Positions 26,652-35,609 of a stretch of DNA of 64,000 bases are shown here, one piece after another. The position numbers were made by a program, and so were the translations under genes. The stretch is from positions 496,001 through 560,000 of the forward strand of contig NZ_SRIF01000001.1 of assembly GCF_004681185.1 (NCBI RefSeq), in the 5' to 3' direction. The notes under the pieces were generated by a model. The model was not told where the DNA came from, made no database searches, and worked only from the letters and a program-made list of their open reading frames with translations. Each line of letters starts with the position of its first letter. Within the stretch, counting starts at the first letter, position 1. Origin of the DNA: Haloarcula amylovorans (GTDB lineage: Archaea > Halobacteriota > Halobacteria > Halobacteriales > Haloarculaceae).

Positions 26652-26660
26652 TATATATAA
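26652..26660 (-). promoter_or_regulatory. TATA box of the formaldehyde-dehydrogenase-like gene
   Basis: Read on the minus strand this is TTATATATA, within an AT-rich block (26651-26680) that stands out from the GC-rich surroundings. Its position, about 37-45 nt before the ATG at 26615, fits an archaeal TATA box with a short leader. Confidence 0.55.
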
Positions 26661-26802
26661 TCATTGTAAGTTATAATATGGCACGTAGTTCGCAGGCGGT
26701 GCGGTCGAAGCGGCGAGGGTAGCACGTCCGACGGGAGACGGCCGACAGTATCGGCGCACTCGGAGGCTGAGGTTTATTCCCCTGCTGGCACCATCTTCCG
26801 CT

Positions 26803-27282
26803 ATGGCAATCGAAACCGGTGATGGGGTTTCCATCGAGTACGTCGGTCGGTTCGAAGACGGGGCCGTCTTCGATACGTCACGTGCAGACGTGGCCCGCGA
26901 CGAGGGACTGTTAGCGGCACAGGGAACCGACCCCGACGACTACGCGCCGCTCGCGTTCACCGTCGGTGCGGGCGACATCATCGAAGGGCTGGACGAGGCG
27001 CTCGTCGGGATGGAAGCAGGCGAGGAAGCGACCGTCACGGTCCCCCCGGAGAAGGCCTACGGCGAGACCAACGAGACGAAAGTTCGGGAGTACGATCCCG
27101 AGACGTTCGAGGCGATGGTCGGGAAATCTCCCGAGGTCGGCATCCACGTCGAGGCTGAAAACGGGCTTCACGGCGACGTGACCGCGGTACGAGACGACGC
27201 CGTGGAGGTGGACTTCAACCACGAACTCGCCGGTCGGACTCTGGTCTTCGACGTCGAGGTCCTCGAAGTCAGAGACGATTAG
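26803..27282 (+). CDS. FKBP-type peptidyl-prolyl isomerase (SlyD-like)
   Basis: 159 residues. GDGVSIEYVGRFEDGAVFDTS opens the FKBP half. FTVGAGDIIEGLDEALVGMEAGE is the core FKBP motif, and VTVPPEKAYGE closes it. An insert-in-flap (IF) chaperone segment lies between VREYDPETFEAM and DFNHELAGRTLVFDVEVLEV, as in SlyD and archaeal FKBPs. It assists protein folding in the cytoplasm. A TATA-like element (ggtttattcc) is about 30 nt upstream. It overlaps the convergent GNAT gene by 4 bp. Confidence 0.92.
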   Translation: MAIETGDGVSIEYVGRFEDGAVFDTSRADVARDEGLLAAQGTDPDDYAPLAFTVGAGDIIEGLDEALVGMEAGEEATVTVPPEKAYGETNETKVREYDPETFEAMVGKSPEVGIHVEAENGLHGDVTAVRDDAVEVDFNHELAGRTLVFDVEVLEVRDD

Positions 27283-27866
27283 CTGCCGGTATCGTACTTG
27301 TAGGTCGCCTCGTCGGGGTCGATACCGAAGTCCTCCGGCGAGTCCTCGGGTTCGCTGGTGTCCGCTTCGTGGACCGAGGCGTTCTTGAATCGTTCGCGGA
27401 AGCGGTCGGGCATCCGGAACCGGTCGCGCTGGAGGCGAAGCGGCACGGCGTCAGGTTGGACGTTCTCCCGCTTCGTTTCGAGGCGCTCCTGTAAGCGCTC
27501 GGGCAACTGCTCGGATTCGATGCGCTCGAAACCGAACTGCGCGAGATAGTCGTCGGCACTAGTCAGGGAGTACACCACGTCGAAGCCTTCGTCGGCGGCG
27601 TACTCGACCAGCCGCTCGATGACGTGGGCACCGACGCCCTGGTCGCGCCACTCCGGGAGAACGCCGATACTCGTCAGCTCACAGATGGGGTCGGCGTCGT
27701 CGGGTTTGTGGATGCGGATGCGGCCGAACCCGGCCTTCTCGTGGGTGTGCTCGTCGATAGCGAGCACGTAATCACGGGAGCGGAAGGCTGTGTCGTCCAG
27801 CCCCATCTCTTCGATGTGGTCCAGTAGCCAGACCTCCTCGCGGTTTTTCGCGTCCCGCACGTACAT
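27279..27866 (-). CDS. GNAT-family N-acetyltransferase
   Basis: 195 residues from MYVRDAKNREEVW (ATG 27866); the frame stays open to 27893. The acetyl-CoA binding motif is IGVLPEWRDQGVGAHVIERL. The next segment DEGFDVVYSLTSADDYLAQFGFERI is typical of GNAT motif B. The C-terminal extension of about 75 residues is charged and ends with acidic repeats (SEPEDSPEDFGIDPDEATY). The substrate cannot be told. It overlaps the FKBP gene by 4 bp at the stops. Confidence 0.82.
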   Translation of the reverse strand: MYVRDAKNREEVWLLDHIEEMGLDDTAFRSRDYVLAIDEHTHEKAGFGRIRIHKPDDADPICELTSIGVLPEWRDQGVGAHVIERLVEYAADEGFDVVYSLTSADDYLAQFGFERIESEQLPERLQERLETKRENVQPDAVPLRLQRDRFRMPDRFRERFKNASVHEADTSEPEDSPEDFGIDPDEATYKYDTGS

Positions 27867-27991
27867 ACCTATCCGTTGGCCGTCCCCGGTCAAAAGGGTT
27901 TGCGCACTCGGAATCTACCCTCGAACGAACCCGGTTTCCCCGAGGTAACTGCGCGGCTTATCAGACTGGCAACCGAAGCGGCGAACGATTC

Positions 27992-28771
27992 ATGCGCGAC
28001 GGAGAAACCGGTCGGCGGGCGTTTCTGGGCGGGACAGTCGCGGTCCTCGGCGCTATCGGGCTCGCAGGGTGTCTGGGCGACGAAACGAGCGAGAGCGACG
28101 GGACGGCTATCGGAACCGAGACCGCGGCGGACACGTCGACAGCGGAGCCGACGCAAACTCCGGCGGAGACGGCCGAATCGACTCCGACGGAGCCACGAGA
28201 CGTCTTGTTCGAGGCCCCGCACGGCGCGACAGTCGAGGCGACGGCCTACGGGAGCGGCGACTGCGGCGTCGCGTTGGTCCCGCAGATAAACTTGGACCGC
28301 GAGAGCTGGCGCCCCCTGGCGGAGCGCATCGCCGAGAGGGGACGGCTAGCGCTCGCCGTCGACGAGGACCCGGAGAACCGAGCGGCGTCGGTTCGCGGTG
28401 CGGTTCGCTACCTCCGCGAGCAGGCGGGCGTCTCGACGCTCGTCCTCGTCGGCGCGAGTTCCGGCGGCGAGGCCGTCCTCAGGGCGAACGCGACGACGGA
28501 GTTCGCCGTCGATGGCACGGTAACGCTCTCCGCGGCCGGCGGGACCGACCGCGCCGCGGACCTGCAGGGCCGGACGCTATTCGTCGTGAGCACGGGTGAC
28601 GACGACCGGTTCGTTCGCACCGCGAGACGACTGCACGAGGAGGCCCCGGACCCCGCGGAACTGGTCGAGTACGACGGCTCCGCCCACGGGCAGGCAATCC
28701 TCGACTCGGCACACGGCGACGACCTCCGACGTCGGATGCGACGGTTCATCGCCGACGCCTGCGGGGAGTGA
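27992..28771 (+). CDS. Tat-exported lipoprotein, alpha/beta-hydrolase fold
   Basis: 259 residues. The N-terminus has a Tat signal (GRRAFLGGT) with lipobox LAGC (Cys27), so it should be a lipid-anchored surface protein. A Thr/Glu/Ser-rich linker (residues 30-68) follows, typical of haloarchaeal lipoproteins. The hydrolase part has nucleophile Ser156 in VGASSGGEA and a His in GSAHGQA near the end. It resembles dienelactone-hydrolase-type proteins; the substrate is unknown. It is followed by the acyl-CoA synthetase gene on the same strand after 52 bp. Confidence 0.8.
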   Translation: MRDGETGRRAFLGGTVAVLGAIGLAGCLGDETSESDGTAIGTETAADTSTAEPTQTPAETAESTPTEPRDVLFEAPHGATVEATAYGSGDCGVALVPQINLDRESWRPLAERIAERGRLALAVDEDPENRAASVRGAVRYLREQAGVSTLVLVGASSGGEAVLRANATTEFAVDGTVTLSAAGGTDRAADLQGRTLFVVSTGDDDRFVRTARRLHEEAPDPAELVEYDGSAHGQAILDSAHGDDLRRRMRRFIADACGE

Positions 28772-28823
28772 AGGGGTGCGAAACCGCGCAACTACTTAGT
28801 GGACTGTCATCGAACCACACGTC

Positions 28824-30899
28824 ATGGCCCCGGAATCACTCGAAGAGTTGGATCAGGTCGTCCACGAACCGTCACGGGAGTTCGTGGAATCGACCAACGT
28901 CTGGCAGTTCATGCAGACCTACGACATCGACGACTACGAGGAACTCATCCAGCGAACGACGACCGAATTGCCAGACGAACCGGACTCCGGCGTCGACTGG
29001 TTCTGGGACGAACTCGTCGACTATCTCGGCATCGAGTTCTTCGAGGAGTACGACGACGTACGGGACAGCGAGACACGCAGCGTCTCGGTCGGGAACGGTG
29101 AAACCGAGACTTACGACGGACCACAGTTCACCGATTGGTATCCCGGCGGCGAACTCAACGCGGCGCACAACGCTGTCGACCGCCACGCCGCCCGCGACAA
29201 CGGCGCTCGCAACCACCTCGCGCTCATCTGGGAGGGCGAACCCGGCGACGTGCGGCAACTCACCTTCTACGACCTCCACCAGCAGAGCAACCGGGTCGCC
29301 AACTATCTCGAATCGGTCGGCGTTGAGACGGGCGACACCGTCGGGCTCTACATGCCGATGGTCCCCGAGGTGGCGAGCATCCTCTATGGCTGCCTGAAGG
29401 TCGGTGCCGTCGCGGTGCCCATCTTCTCCGGGTTCGGCGTCGACGCGACGGCGACACGCCTCGCGGACGCCGAGTGCTCGGTGCTGTTCACCGCCGACGG
29501 CTTCTACCGACGCGGGTCGAAGGTCCACCTCAAGGATAGCGCCGACGACGCCATCGAGGCGGCGGAAGACCTGACCGAGAGCGGCGATTCCCCCGTCGAA
29601 CACACCGTGGTCTACGACCGCATCGGCACCGCCGAGGACCCTATCGAGAAACTGACGTGGACGCGCCGCGACGACTGGTGGACTGAGGCCATCGAGGAGC
29701 AGTCCGACAGCTACGACACCAAATCGCTCCCCAGCGACCAAGAGTCGATGCTGCTGTACTCCTCGGGGACCACCGGCGAACCGAAGGGGATCGTCTCCAC
29801 GCACGCCGGCGCGCTGATTCAGGCCGCCAAGGAAGTCTACTTCGGCTTCGACCACAAGCCCGGCGACCGATTCTTCTGGGTCAGCGACATCGGGTGGATG
29901 ATGGGGCCGTGGACGCTGCTGGGCAACCACACCTTCGGCGGAACCGTCTTCATGTACGAGGGCGCGCCGGACCACCCCGAGCCCGACCGCTTCTGGGAGA
30001 TGATAGACCGCCACGACCTGAGCGTCTTCGGCGTCTCACCGACGGCTATCCGCGCGCTCCGAAAGAAGGGCGAGCAGTGGCTGGAGGGACACGACCTCTC
30101 CTCGCTTCGCCTGCTCGGGTCGACGGGCGAACCGTGGGACCCCGAAAGCTGGCAGTGGTTCTACGAGAACGTGGGCAACGGTGAGTGCCCCATCATCAAC
30201 ATCTCCGGCGGCACCGAGATAATGGGCTGCTTTCTCATGCCGATGCCCATCCAGTCGCTGAAGCCCTGCACGCTCGGCGGACCGGGTTTAGGGATGGATA
30301 TCGACATCGTGGACGAAAACGGCGAGTCCATCGTCGACACGCACGAACGCGGCTTCCTCGTCGCGCGGGACTCCTGTCCGTCGATGACGAAGTCGCTGTG
30401 GAGCGGCGACGAGCGCTACCTCGAAGAGTACTGGTCGACCTGGCCCGACCTCTGGGACCACGGCGATTGGGCACAGAAAGACGAGGACGGCCTCTGGTTC
30501 CTCCACGGCCGGGCCGACGACGCGCTCAACGTCGCGGGGCGAAAGGTCGGCCCGGCAGAAGTCGAGGGCGCGGCGATGGACCACCCCGCGGTCAATCAGG
30601 CCGCTGCCGTCGGCGTCCCCGACGAGACCACGGGAACAGCCGTCGTCCTGTACGCCGTCCTCGAACCCGGCCACGAACCGACCGACTCGCTCCGCGAGGC
30701 AATCGGAGCGACGGTCGGTGAGGAACTCGGCAAGCCGTTCCGCCCCCGCGAGGTGCTGTTCGTCGACGCCTTCCCGAAGACCCAGAGCGGGAAGATTCTC
30801 CGCAGAGCCATCGGCTCGGTCTACCGTGGCGAGGACCTGGGAGACATGTCCAGCATCGAGAACCCCGAGGCGCTCGACGCCATCGGCGACCCGAGGTAA
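28824..30899 (+). CDS. AMP-forming acyl-CoA (acetyl-CoA-like) synthetase
   Basis: 691 residues. The acetyl-CoA synthetase-type N-terminal region is followed by the P-loop-like AMP-binding motif LLYSSGTTGEPKGIVS (about 310-325). Further motifs are STGEPWDPESW, the A5-type ISGGTEIMGCF, DHGDWAQKDEDGLWFLHGRADD, and the C-terminal PKTQSGKILRR with the catalytic/acetylatable Lys. It would activate acetate, propionate or another short acid to its CoA ester. In this window it could feed the propionate pathway (mutase and epimerase), but that link is not shown by operon structure. Confidence 0.88.
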   Translation: MAPESLEELDQVVHEPSREFVESTNVWQFMQTYDIDDYEELIQRTTTELPDEPDSGVDWFWDELVDYLGIEFFEEYDDVRDSETRSVSVGNGETETYDGPQFTDWYPGGELNAAHNAVDRHAARDNGARNHLALIWEGEPGDVRQLTFYDLHQQSNRVANYLESVGVETGDTVGLYMPMVPEVASILYGCLKVGAVAVPIFSGFGVDATATRLADAECSVLFTADGFYRRGSKVHLKDSADDAIEAAEDLTESGDSPVEHTVVYDRIGTAEDPIEKLTWTRRDDWWTEAIEEQSDSYDTKSLPSDQESMLLYSSGTTGEPKGIVSTHAGALIQAAKEVYFGFDHKPGDRFFWVSDIGWMMGPWTLLGNHTFGGTVFMYEGAPDHPEPDRFWEMIDRHDLSVFGVSPTAIRALRKKGEQWLEGHDLSSLRLLGSTGEPWDPESWQWFYENVGNGECPIINISGGTEIMGCFLMPMPIQSLKPCTLGGPGLGMDIDIVDENGESIVDTHERGFLVARDSCPSMTKSLWSGDERYLEEYWSTWPDLWDHGDWAQKDEDGLWFLHGRADDALNVAGRKVGPAEVEGAAMDHPAVNQAAAVGVPDETTGTAVVLYAVLEPGHEPTDSLREAIGATVGEELGKPFRPREVLFVDAFPKTQSGKILRRAIGSVYRGEDLGDMSSIENPEALDAIGDPR

Positions 30900-30905
30900 T
30901 CTGTC

Positions 30906-32095
30906 TCAGTCCGTCGGTTGCTCCTCTACGGGCAGGTCCAGTTCGAGCAGTCGCGGGAGCGTCACTAGGGCGAGCGCCAGTTCCGCGCCGCCGGCGACGA
31001 CGAACGCCGCGAAGTAGCCGACTTCGCTGGCGACCGTTCCGCCGACGAGGATGCCCGCGAGAAAGCCCACGCTGCCGAAGGCGTTGAACCCGGCCATCGC
31101 CGTCCCGCGCCCGCTCTCGCCCGCGAGGTCGGTGACGAGCGCCATCGTCGCCGGCGACATCAGCGCACCGATGACGCCGACCAGCACCATGCCCAGCCCC
31201 GCGAGGACGACTGTCGGGGCGAGGCCGACGCCGATGACCGCAAGGCCGTACAGCAATGACCCGGCGACGATGGGGATGGTTCGACCGACGCTATCGGAGA
31301 GGACGCCGAAGGGGTACTGGAGCAGGGCGAACGGCGCGAAAAAAAGCGCGAGCATGATGCCCGTCTCGCCGGGGGTCAACTCGAACGCTTCAGGAAGTAC
31401 AACGTGCCGACGAGCGCGAAGAAGCCGGCGGTCAGGCGGTCGATGAAGCCGAAGGCGTACGGAATCCCCAGCGCGGGCGTCTCGCGGAGTTTCGTTACCG
31501 CGGCGCTCAGTCGCCCCTCGTCGTCGGTCGGAGCGCGGTCGGTCACCAGCACGGCCAGCACCGCCACCGCGAGCAAGACGCCGCTGGCGAGATATAGCGG
31601 GAGCGTCGGCGAGACGCCGTACAGCTGTCCACCGAGCGGCGCGCCGGTCGCCGTCCCCAGCCCGATGGCGATGCCCGCCGCGCCCATGTTCTTCCCGTGG
31701 CCGCCCGCTAAGTCCATCAGCATCGTCATCGACAGCGAGAATGCTGCGATGGTCGCGCCGCCCTGCAACGCTCTGAGGACGAGGATTTCCTCGAAGGAAA
31801 TTTTCGTGACCGTCGGGAGCCACGCCAACGCGGCGTAGAACACCGCGCCGACGACTGCCCCGCCGACGATGAACGGAACCCGGCGTCCGACCGCGTCGCT
31901 CACCGCGCCCCAGATGCCGGCGAAGACGACGAACGCAGCGAACTCCGCGGCGAGGAACCACATGCTCGCGTCGAGTTCGGTCTCTGCGCCCAGCGCCCGA
32001 ACGAGCGTATCGACGCCCGGATAGAGGAGCACCTGTGCCAACAGCACGGCGAAGACGACGGCTGCGAGGATAGCTCGTTCTCTCCGGACACTCAC
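30906..32095 (-). pseudogene. MFS transporter, disrupted by a frameshift
   Basis: The N-terminal half (GTG 32095 to about 31395) reads as a normal MFS protein with about seven helices and the motif GAVSDAVGRRVPFIVGG. It runs into a stop at 31376-31378 after FALVGTLYFLKRSS. The C-terminal half (about 31398 to 30906) is in another frame: PEAFELTPGETGIMLALFF, then GVLSDSVGRTIPIVAGS and further helices to the C-terminus. Both halves together give one complete 12-helix transporter of about 396 residues. Loss of one base (or gain of two) at 31391-31398 explains the break. Sequencing error is possible. Confidence 0.82.
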
Positions 32096-32192
32096 GTTCG
32101 AACGTTCGGCCAGCGAGCGAAAATACGTGTCGGACTGTGGTTGTACTCACTTGCCGGTCGGGACTGACACTGACCGCAGCGTGGACTGGTGA

Positions 32193-32792
32193 CTACTCCC
32201 GAGCGAGTGCGGCCCGAACACCACGAACCTCAGAGAGGACGGCCCGCCACTGCTCGATGGATCCCGGCACGTCCGCGGCGTCGGCGTCGTCGCCGCGGAC
32301 CCGTTTCGCTCGCTCGGCGATACGTTGCTGGACCGTAGCCGGGTCGTCCATCGCCACCAATTTGAGCTCGGCCCCTTCGCTGCCGGCGGTATCGACGGTG
32401 ACCGTGCCGTGACCGAATAGTTTCCCGAGGACGCCCTGTGCGTACGAGGTGTTCTGGACCTTCCGGAGCGATAGCTCTGTCACCGTTACCGACAGCACGC
32501 CGGTCCGGTGGTACAGCGCCGTCTCGGTGAGAACGTAGTGGGTCGTCCGTCGCCAGAGCCACATCGCCGCCGTCGGGACGGCGAACGCCACGAGCGCGAT
32601 CGGGGTGACGACGGCGAGTGAGAACGCGGTCGACAGCGCCGCGGCCGCGACTACCAGCCAGCCCAGCGCACTGACGACGAGCGCCGCGATCAGCCCCAGC
32701 GCGACGCCCTGTAGGACGACTCGCTGGCGCGGTTGGCCCTGCCAGCGGATTTCCTCGTCGCTGTCCAGCGAGAGCCAGTCGGTTCTGCTCAT
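32193..32792 (-). CDS. PH-domain (bPH2/YdbS-like) membrane protein, second of pair
   Basis: 199 residues. It opens SRTDWLSLDSDEEIRWQGQP, then two hydrophobic helices (about 26-50 and 56-77), then the bacterial PH2 domain with YVLTETALYHRTGVLSVTVTEL, KVQNTSYAQGVLGKLFGHG and VDTAGSEGAEL. The C-terminus is charged. It has the same layout as the upstream gene and overlaps it by 4 bp, so the two arose by duplication and are co-expressed. Function is unknown; YdbS-type proteins are membrane proteins with a cytosolic PH fold. Confidence 0.85.
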   Translation of the reverse strand: MSRTDWLSLDSDEEIRWQGQPRQRVVLQGVALGLIAALVVSALGWLVVAAAALSTAFSLAVVTPIALVAFAVPTAAMWLWRRTTHYVLTETALYHRTGVLSVTVTELSLRKVQNTSYAQGVLGKLFGHGTVTVDTAGSEGAELKLVAMDDPATVQQRIAERAKRVRGDDADAADVPGSIEQWRAVLSEVRGVRAALARE

Positions 32793-33352
32793 CTGTCGCG
32801 GTCGGGGTGAGGGTTACTGTCTCTGGGCCGGTTCCCCGCGTCGAGCGACTGCCGTATCGCCTGTAGTTCGGTCAGGATCTCGTCGAGCACGTCGGCCTTC
32901 GACTCGTCGTCGGCGTCTTCCGCCGACTCGCTCTGTGCACGCTTGACACCGCGTGAAAGTTGCTTCTGAACGGTTTGTGGGTCTGCGACGCCACGAAGCG
33001 TCATCTCGACACCGGAGCCGCCGGCAGTGCTGATCATCACGTTCCCGTAGCCGAAGTACCGGCCGACCGCGCCGACCGAGAACGAGGTGTTCTGGACCTT
33101 GTCGAGGTCGATCTCCGTGACGGCGCGACTGAAGATTCCCGTCTTCTTGTAGACGCCCTTGTTCGTGATGACGTAGTCGGTGTTCTGCTGACGGAGATGT
33201 GCCGAGGCGATGACGACAAGGCCGAGTCCCAACAGGAGTATCATCGGGACGCCGACCAGATACGTTCCGTAGAGCGATTCGGTGGAGGGCTGGCCCTGCC
33301 AGACGATCTCCTCGTCGTCGTCCAGTGTGAGCCAATCGTGTTCGGAAGGCAT
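32789..33352 (-). CDS. PH-domain (bPH2/YdbS-like) membrane protein, first of pair
   Basis: 187 residues. It starts PSEHDWLTLDDDEEIVWQGQP, followed by a hydrophobic segment (about 28-50) and the PH2 domain: YVITNKGVYKKTGIFSRAVTEI, KVQNTSFSVGAVGRYFGYG and ISTAGGSGVEM. The C-terminal 60 residues are a charged helix (VLDEILTELQAIRQSL). Its next neighbour overlaps by ATGA and is a clear paralogue; one differs from the other mainly in the second membrane helix. Heteromer formation is a reasonable inference. Confidence 0.85.
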   Translation of the reverse strand: MPSEHDWLTLDDDEEIVWQGQPSTESLYGTYLVGVPMILLLGLGLVVIASAHLRQQNTDYVITNKGVYKKTGIFSRAVTEIDLDKVQNTSFSVGAVGRYFGYGNVMISTAGGSGVEMTLRGVADPQTVQKQLSRGVKRAQSESAEDADDESKADVLDEILTELQAIRQSLDAGNRPRDSNPHPDRDR

Positions 33353-33436
33353 GCTATCGGGAACTCACGGCGGAACAACAAAAGCGTGCTCGACAACGGA
33401 CAAAGACATGCCCGCGGCTCGCGAGCGGTCGACCTC

Positions 33437-33550
33437 TCACTCCGCGCTGTGTGGCGGGACGAATCCGCAGTTGGTACAACCGGTGTGTTTCGTCGTGTGA
33501 TAGCTCATCGTCTCGCTGCAGTTGGGGCACTTGTACTGGCTCTCGCTCAT
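33437..33550 (-). CDS. Mini zinc-ribbon protein (37 aa)
   Basis: ATG 33550 to TGA 33437 encodes 37 residues: MSESQYKCPNCSETMSYH, a short link, then TGCTNCGFVPPHSAE. Two CxxC pairs (CPNC and CTNC) separated by about 15 residues make a classic zinc ribbon. Such tiny zinc-finger proteins are common in haloarchaea and some affect growth or biofilm traits, but the role of this one is unknown. A TATA box embedded in a palindrome lies 33-54 nt upstream. Confidence 0.78.
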   Translation of the reverse strand: MSESQYKCPNCSETMSYHTTKHTGCTNCGFVPPHSAE

Positions 33551-33586
33551 CGAGTAGACCAAGGGTTCGACAACATCTAAATCTTT

Positions 33587-33604
33587 ATACGACAGATGTC
33601 GTAT
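33587..33604. promoter_or_regulatory. Palindrome overlapping the mini zinc-ribbon promoter
   Basis: ATACGAC-AGAT-GTCGTAT is a perfect inverted repeat with 7-bp arms. On the minus strand its left end forms part of a TATA-like element (TATAAAGA at about 33583-33590), about 35 nt before the ATG at 33550. A protein bound here would block TBP, so it looks like an operator. Confidence 0.55.
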
Positions 33605-33872
33605 TGCTGCGGTGTGGAGACGGCCTCGTGATCCTTGTCACAGTGTCTCTCTCGCGGACAAGGAGACCGGCCGCTGGGCGACGTGGCGGGCAGCTATCAC
33701 TATCGACGGAAGATCTGTTCTACGACGAACCGCATCGACGACAGTCGATAGGCGGTTTCCGTGCTTGGCCGTCGCGCGAACGCGGTCGCTAAGTGGAGAG
33801 ACGTGTGACAGTGTCGCTCGCGCACGAAAAAATATAGAAACGACGACGAAGTGGCGCGTTCGTGCGGCCTGC
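33605..33872. other. Gap without a gene; oligo-T terminator candidate
   Basis: Together with the promoter at 33551-33604 this makes a 322-bp gap. I see no coding frame. A run of six A at 33827-33832 reads as six T on the minus strand about 40 nt after the PAPS-reductase-family stop, a plausible archaeal terminator. Two similar stretches (CACAGTGTCTCTCTCGCG at 33639 and GACAGTGTCGCTCGCG at 33807) form a weak direct repeat. Confidence 0.4.
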
Positions 33873-34847
33873 TTACATGTAGCCGAGGTCGCGCAGACGC
33901 TCCATCAGGTCCTCTTTGTCCTGGGCGCGGCCGGCGCGCTCGGTCGTGTTCTCCATGTCCTGGAGCCACGCGGGTTCCTCGGCGGATTTGTCCGTACTGA
34001 CCTCGCTACCGAGCGAGCGGAAGCCGGCGAAGTATTTCGGCGAGACGGGGACATCTTCCTTCTCGATGCCTTCCGGGAGGTCGTCCTGTCCCTGTGGGAC
34101 GTAGCCCTCGTCGGGGTAGTCCTCGACCGTGTCCGGCACGACGAAGTTCCAGAAGGCCTCCCAAACGTCGGCCTCGGCGAACTGGAGAATCGTCTGAATG
34201 CGGTCGTGTGGCGGGTAGATGTCGGGGTCGTGACGCGGCGAGAAGAACGTCTCGTCCGCGCGGGACTCCTGTTCGTCCCACCGGATACCGGAGATGATAC
34301 CGTCGACGTCGTGCTCCTCGATGGCGTCGTTGAGCGCCACCGTCTTCAGGAGGTGGTTGCCCACGTAGGTGTCGAGCAGGAACGGGAACGTGTCCTCCTC
34401 GTATTCGAGGATGTTGCGGACGTGGTGCTGGTTGTGTTCCGAGAGATCATCGATGGCGATGTCGTCGCCGGGTTCGAGATCCTGCTCCTCGACGACGTCG
34501 CCGACGTCCTCGTTGCGCGCCCAGATGACGTCTAAGTCCCACTCGTCGGCCCAGTGCTCGACGAAGTCGATGAGTTCGTCGAAATGCTGGTAGTGGTCGA
34601 TGAAGACGACCGGCGGGACTTCGAGGTCGAATCGGTCGGCCACCTCCTTGACGAAGTACAGCGTCAGCGTCGAGTCTTTCCCGCCGGTCCACATCACGAC
34701 GGGGTTCTCGTACTGTTCGAGGCCGGTCTTCGTGACCTCGATGGCTTTCTCTATCTTGTGGTTGACCGTCGGGTACTCCTCGGGTTCCTCGCCTTCGCCG
34801 TCGGAGTAGTCGACGTCGAGGTACTCGGGGAAGTCTTCATTGGACAT
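33873..34847 (-). CDS. PAPS reductase / CysD-family PP-loop protein
   Basis: 324 residues. The PP-loop is VMWTGGKDSTLTLYF (about 51-65). After it come PPVVFIDHYQHFDELIDF and GIISGIRWDEQESRADETFFSPRHDP, which agree with the PAPS-reductase/CysD fold (the R-x-D-E-x-x-S-R-A motif is CysD-like). The C-terminus is charged. The catalytic Cys of PAPS reductase (ECGxH motif) is absent, so it is closer to the adenylyl-transferring CysD side or has a different substrate. No sulfate-assimilation genes are adjacent. Confidence 0.78.
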   Translation of the reverse strand: MSNEDFPEYLDVDYSDGEGEEPEEYPTVNHKIEKAIEVTKTGLEQYENPVVMWTGGKDSTLTLYFVKEVADRFDLEVPPVVFIDHYQHFDELIDFVEHWADEWDLDVIWARNEDVGDVVEEQDLEPGDDIAIDDLSEHNQHHVRNILEYEEDTFPFLLDTYVGNHLLKTVALNDAIEEHDVDGIISGIRWDEQESRADETFFSPRHDPDIYPPHDRIQTILQFAEADVWEAFWNFVVPDTVEDYPDEGYVPQGQDDLPEGIEKEDVPVSPKYFAGFRSLGSEVSTDKSAEEPAWLQDMENTTERAGRAQDKEDLMERLRDLGYM

Positions 34848-34985
34848 CGTGTAATGAGATATAATTAGTGGCTGTAAGTATTTTTTGGCAAACCGACAGA
34901 TATGCTACCGACTGCCACGGGACGTGTGCCGCAACCGGCTGCGTCGGCATCTTTTTTCACGCTTACGTGCGTGGACTCGGACGAG

Positions 34986-35594
34986 ATGCCCTCCCGATTC
35001 GCCGCCGCTCGTACCGTCTGCCGCCGTTGGCTCGCCCTCTACGTCCCGGTCGCCGCGTTGCTCCTCGGCGTGAGCACGCTCGCCGGATACCTGCTGGGAA
35101 GCGCTGTACCTCTCGAATCACTGCCGACCGCTGAACAGGCGGGATCGAATCCGTTTATGCCGGCCGAACTGACCACCGTCACCATCGCCGTCAACAATCT
35201 CGTGGCCATGTTCGTGATGTTGCTCGGGGCCGTCTCGCTCGGCATCGTCACCGTCTTGTCCCTCGTTCTGAACGGCCTTCTCATCGGTGCCGTCGTCGGC
35301 CTCGCGGTCCAGCAAGTAGAGCCAATCGTCGTCGCCGCGCTCATCGTTCCACACGGCATCATCGAGATCCCGGCGCTGCTCATCGTCGCCGCCGTGGGGC
35401 TCCGGTTCGCTCGACTGACGGTGCGCTACCTCCGCGGACTCGAAGCCCAACTCGTCACCGAACGGGACTTCCGCGAGGCGGGCTGGCTGGTCGCTGTCGC
35501 CGCCGTGATGATTCTCGTCGCGGCCTACGTCGAAGCGACGATGACGCTGGAAATCGCCGAGCGAGTGGCTGGTCGGGAACTAGCGAACCTTTGA
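34986..35594 (+). CDS. SpoIIM / DUF95 family membrane protein
   Basis: 202 residues from ATG 34986 (MPSRFAAARTVC); the open frame extends to 34902. About five hydrophobic helices. The family core appears as NNLVAMFVMLLGAVSLGIVTVLSLVLNGLLIG followed by LIVPHGIIEIPALLI (PHGxxEIPA is the diagnostic motif). Archaeal members of this family are stand-alone integral membrane proteins of unknown role, distantly related to sporulation protein SpoIIM. It is convergent with the DUF7110-like gene, 15 bp apart. Confidence 0.85.
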   Translation: MPSRFAAARTVCRRWLALYVPVAALLLGVSTLAGYLLGSAVPLESLPTAEQAGSNPFMPAELTTVTIAVNNLVAMFVMLLGAVSLGIVTVLSLVLNGLLIGAVVGLAVQQVEPIVVAALIVPHGIIEIPALLIVAAVGLRFARLTVRYLRGLEAQLVTERDFREAGWLVAVAAVMILVAAYVEATMTLEIAERVAGRELANL

Positions 35595-35609
35595 AACGCG
35601 GCCGCAGAA

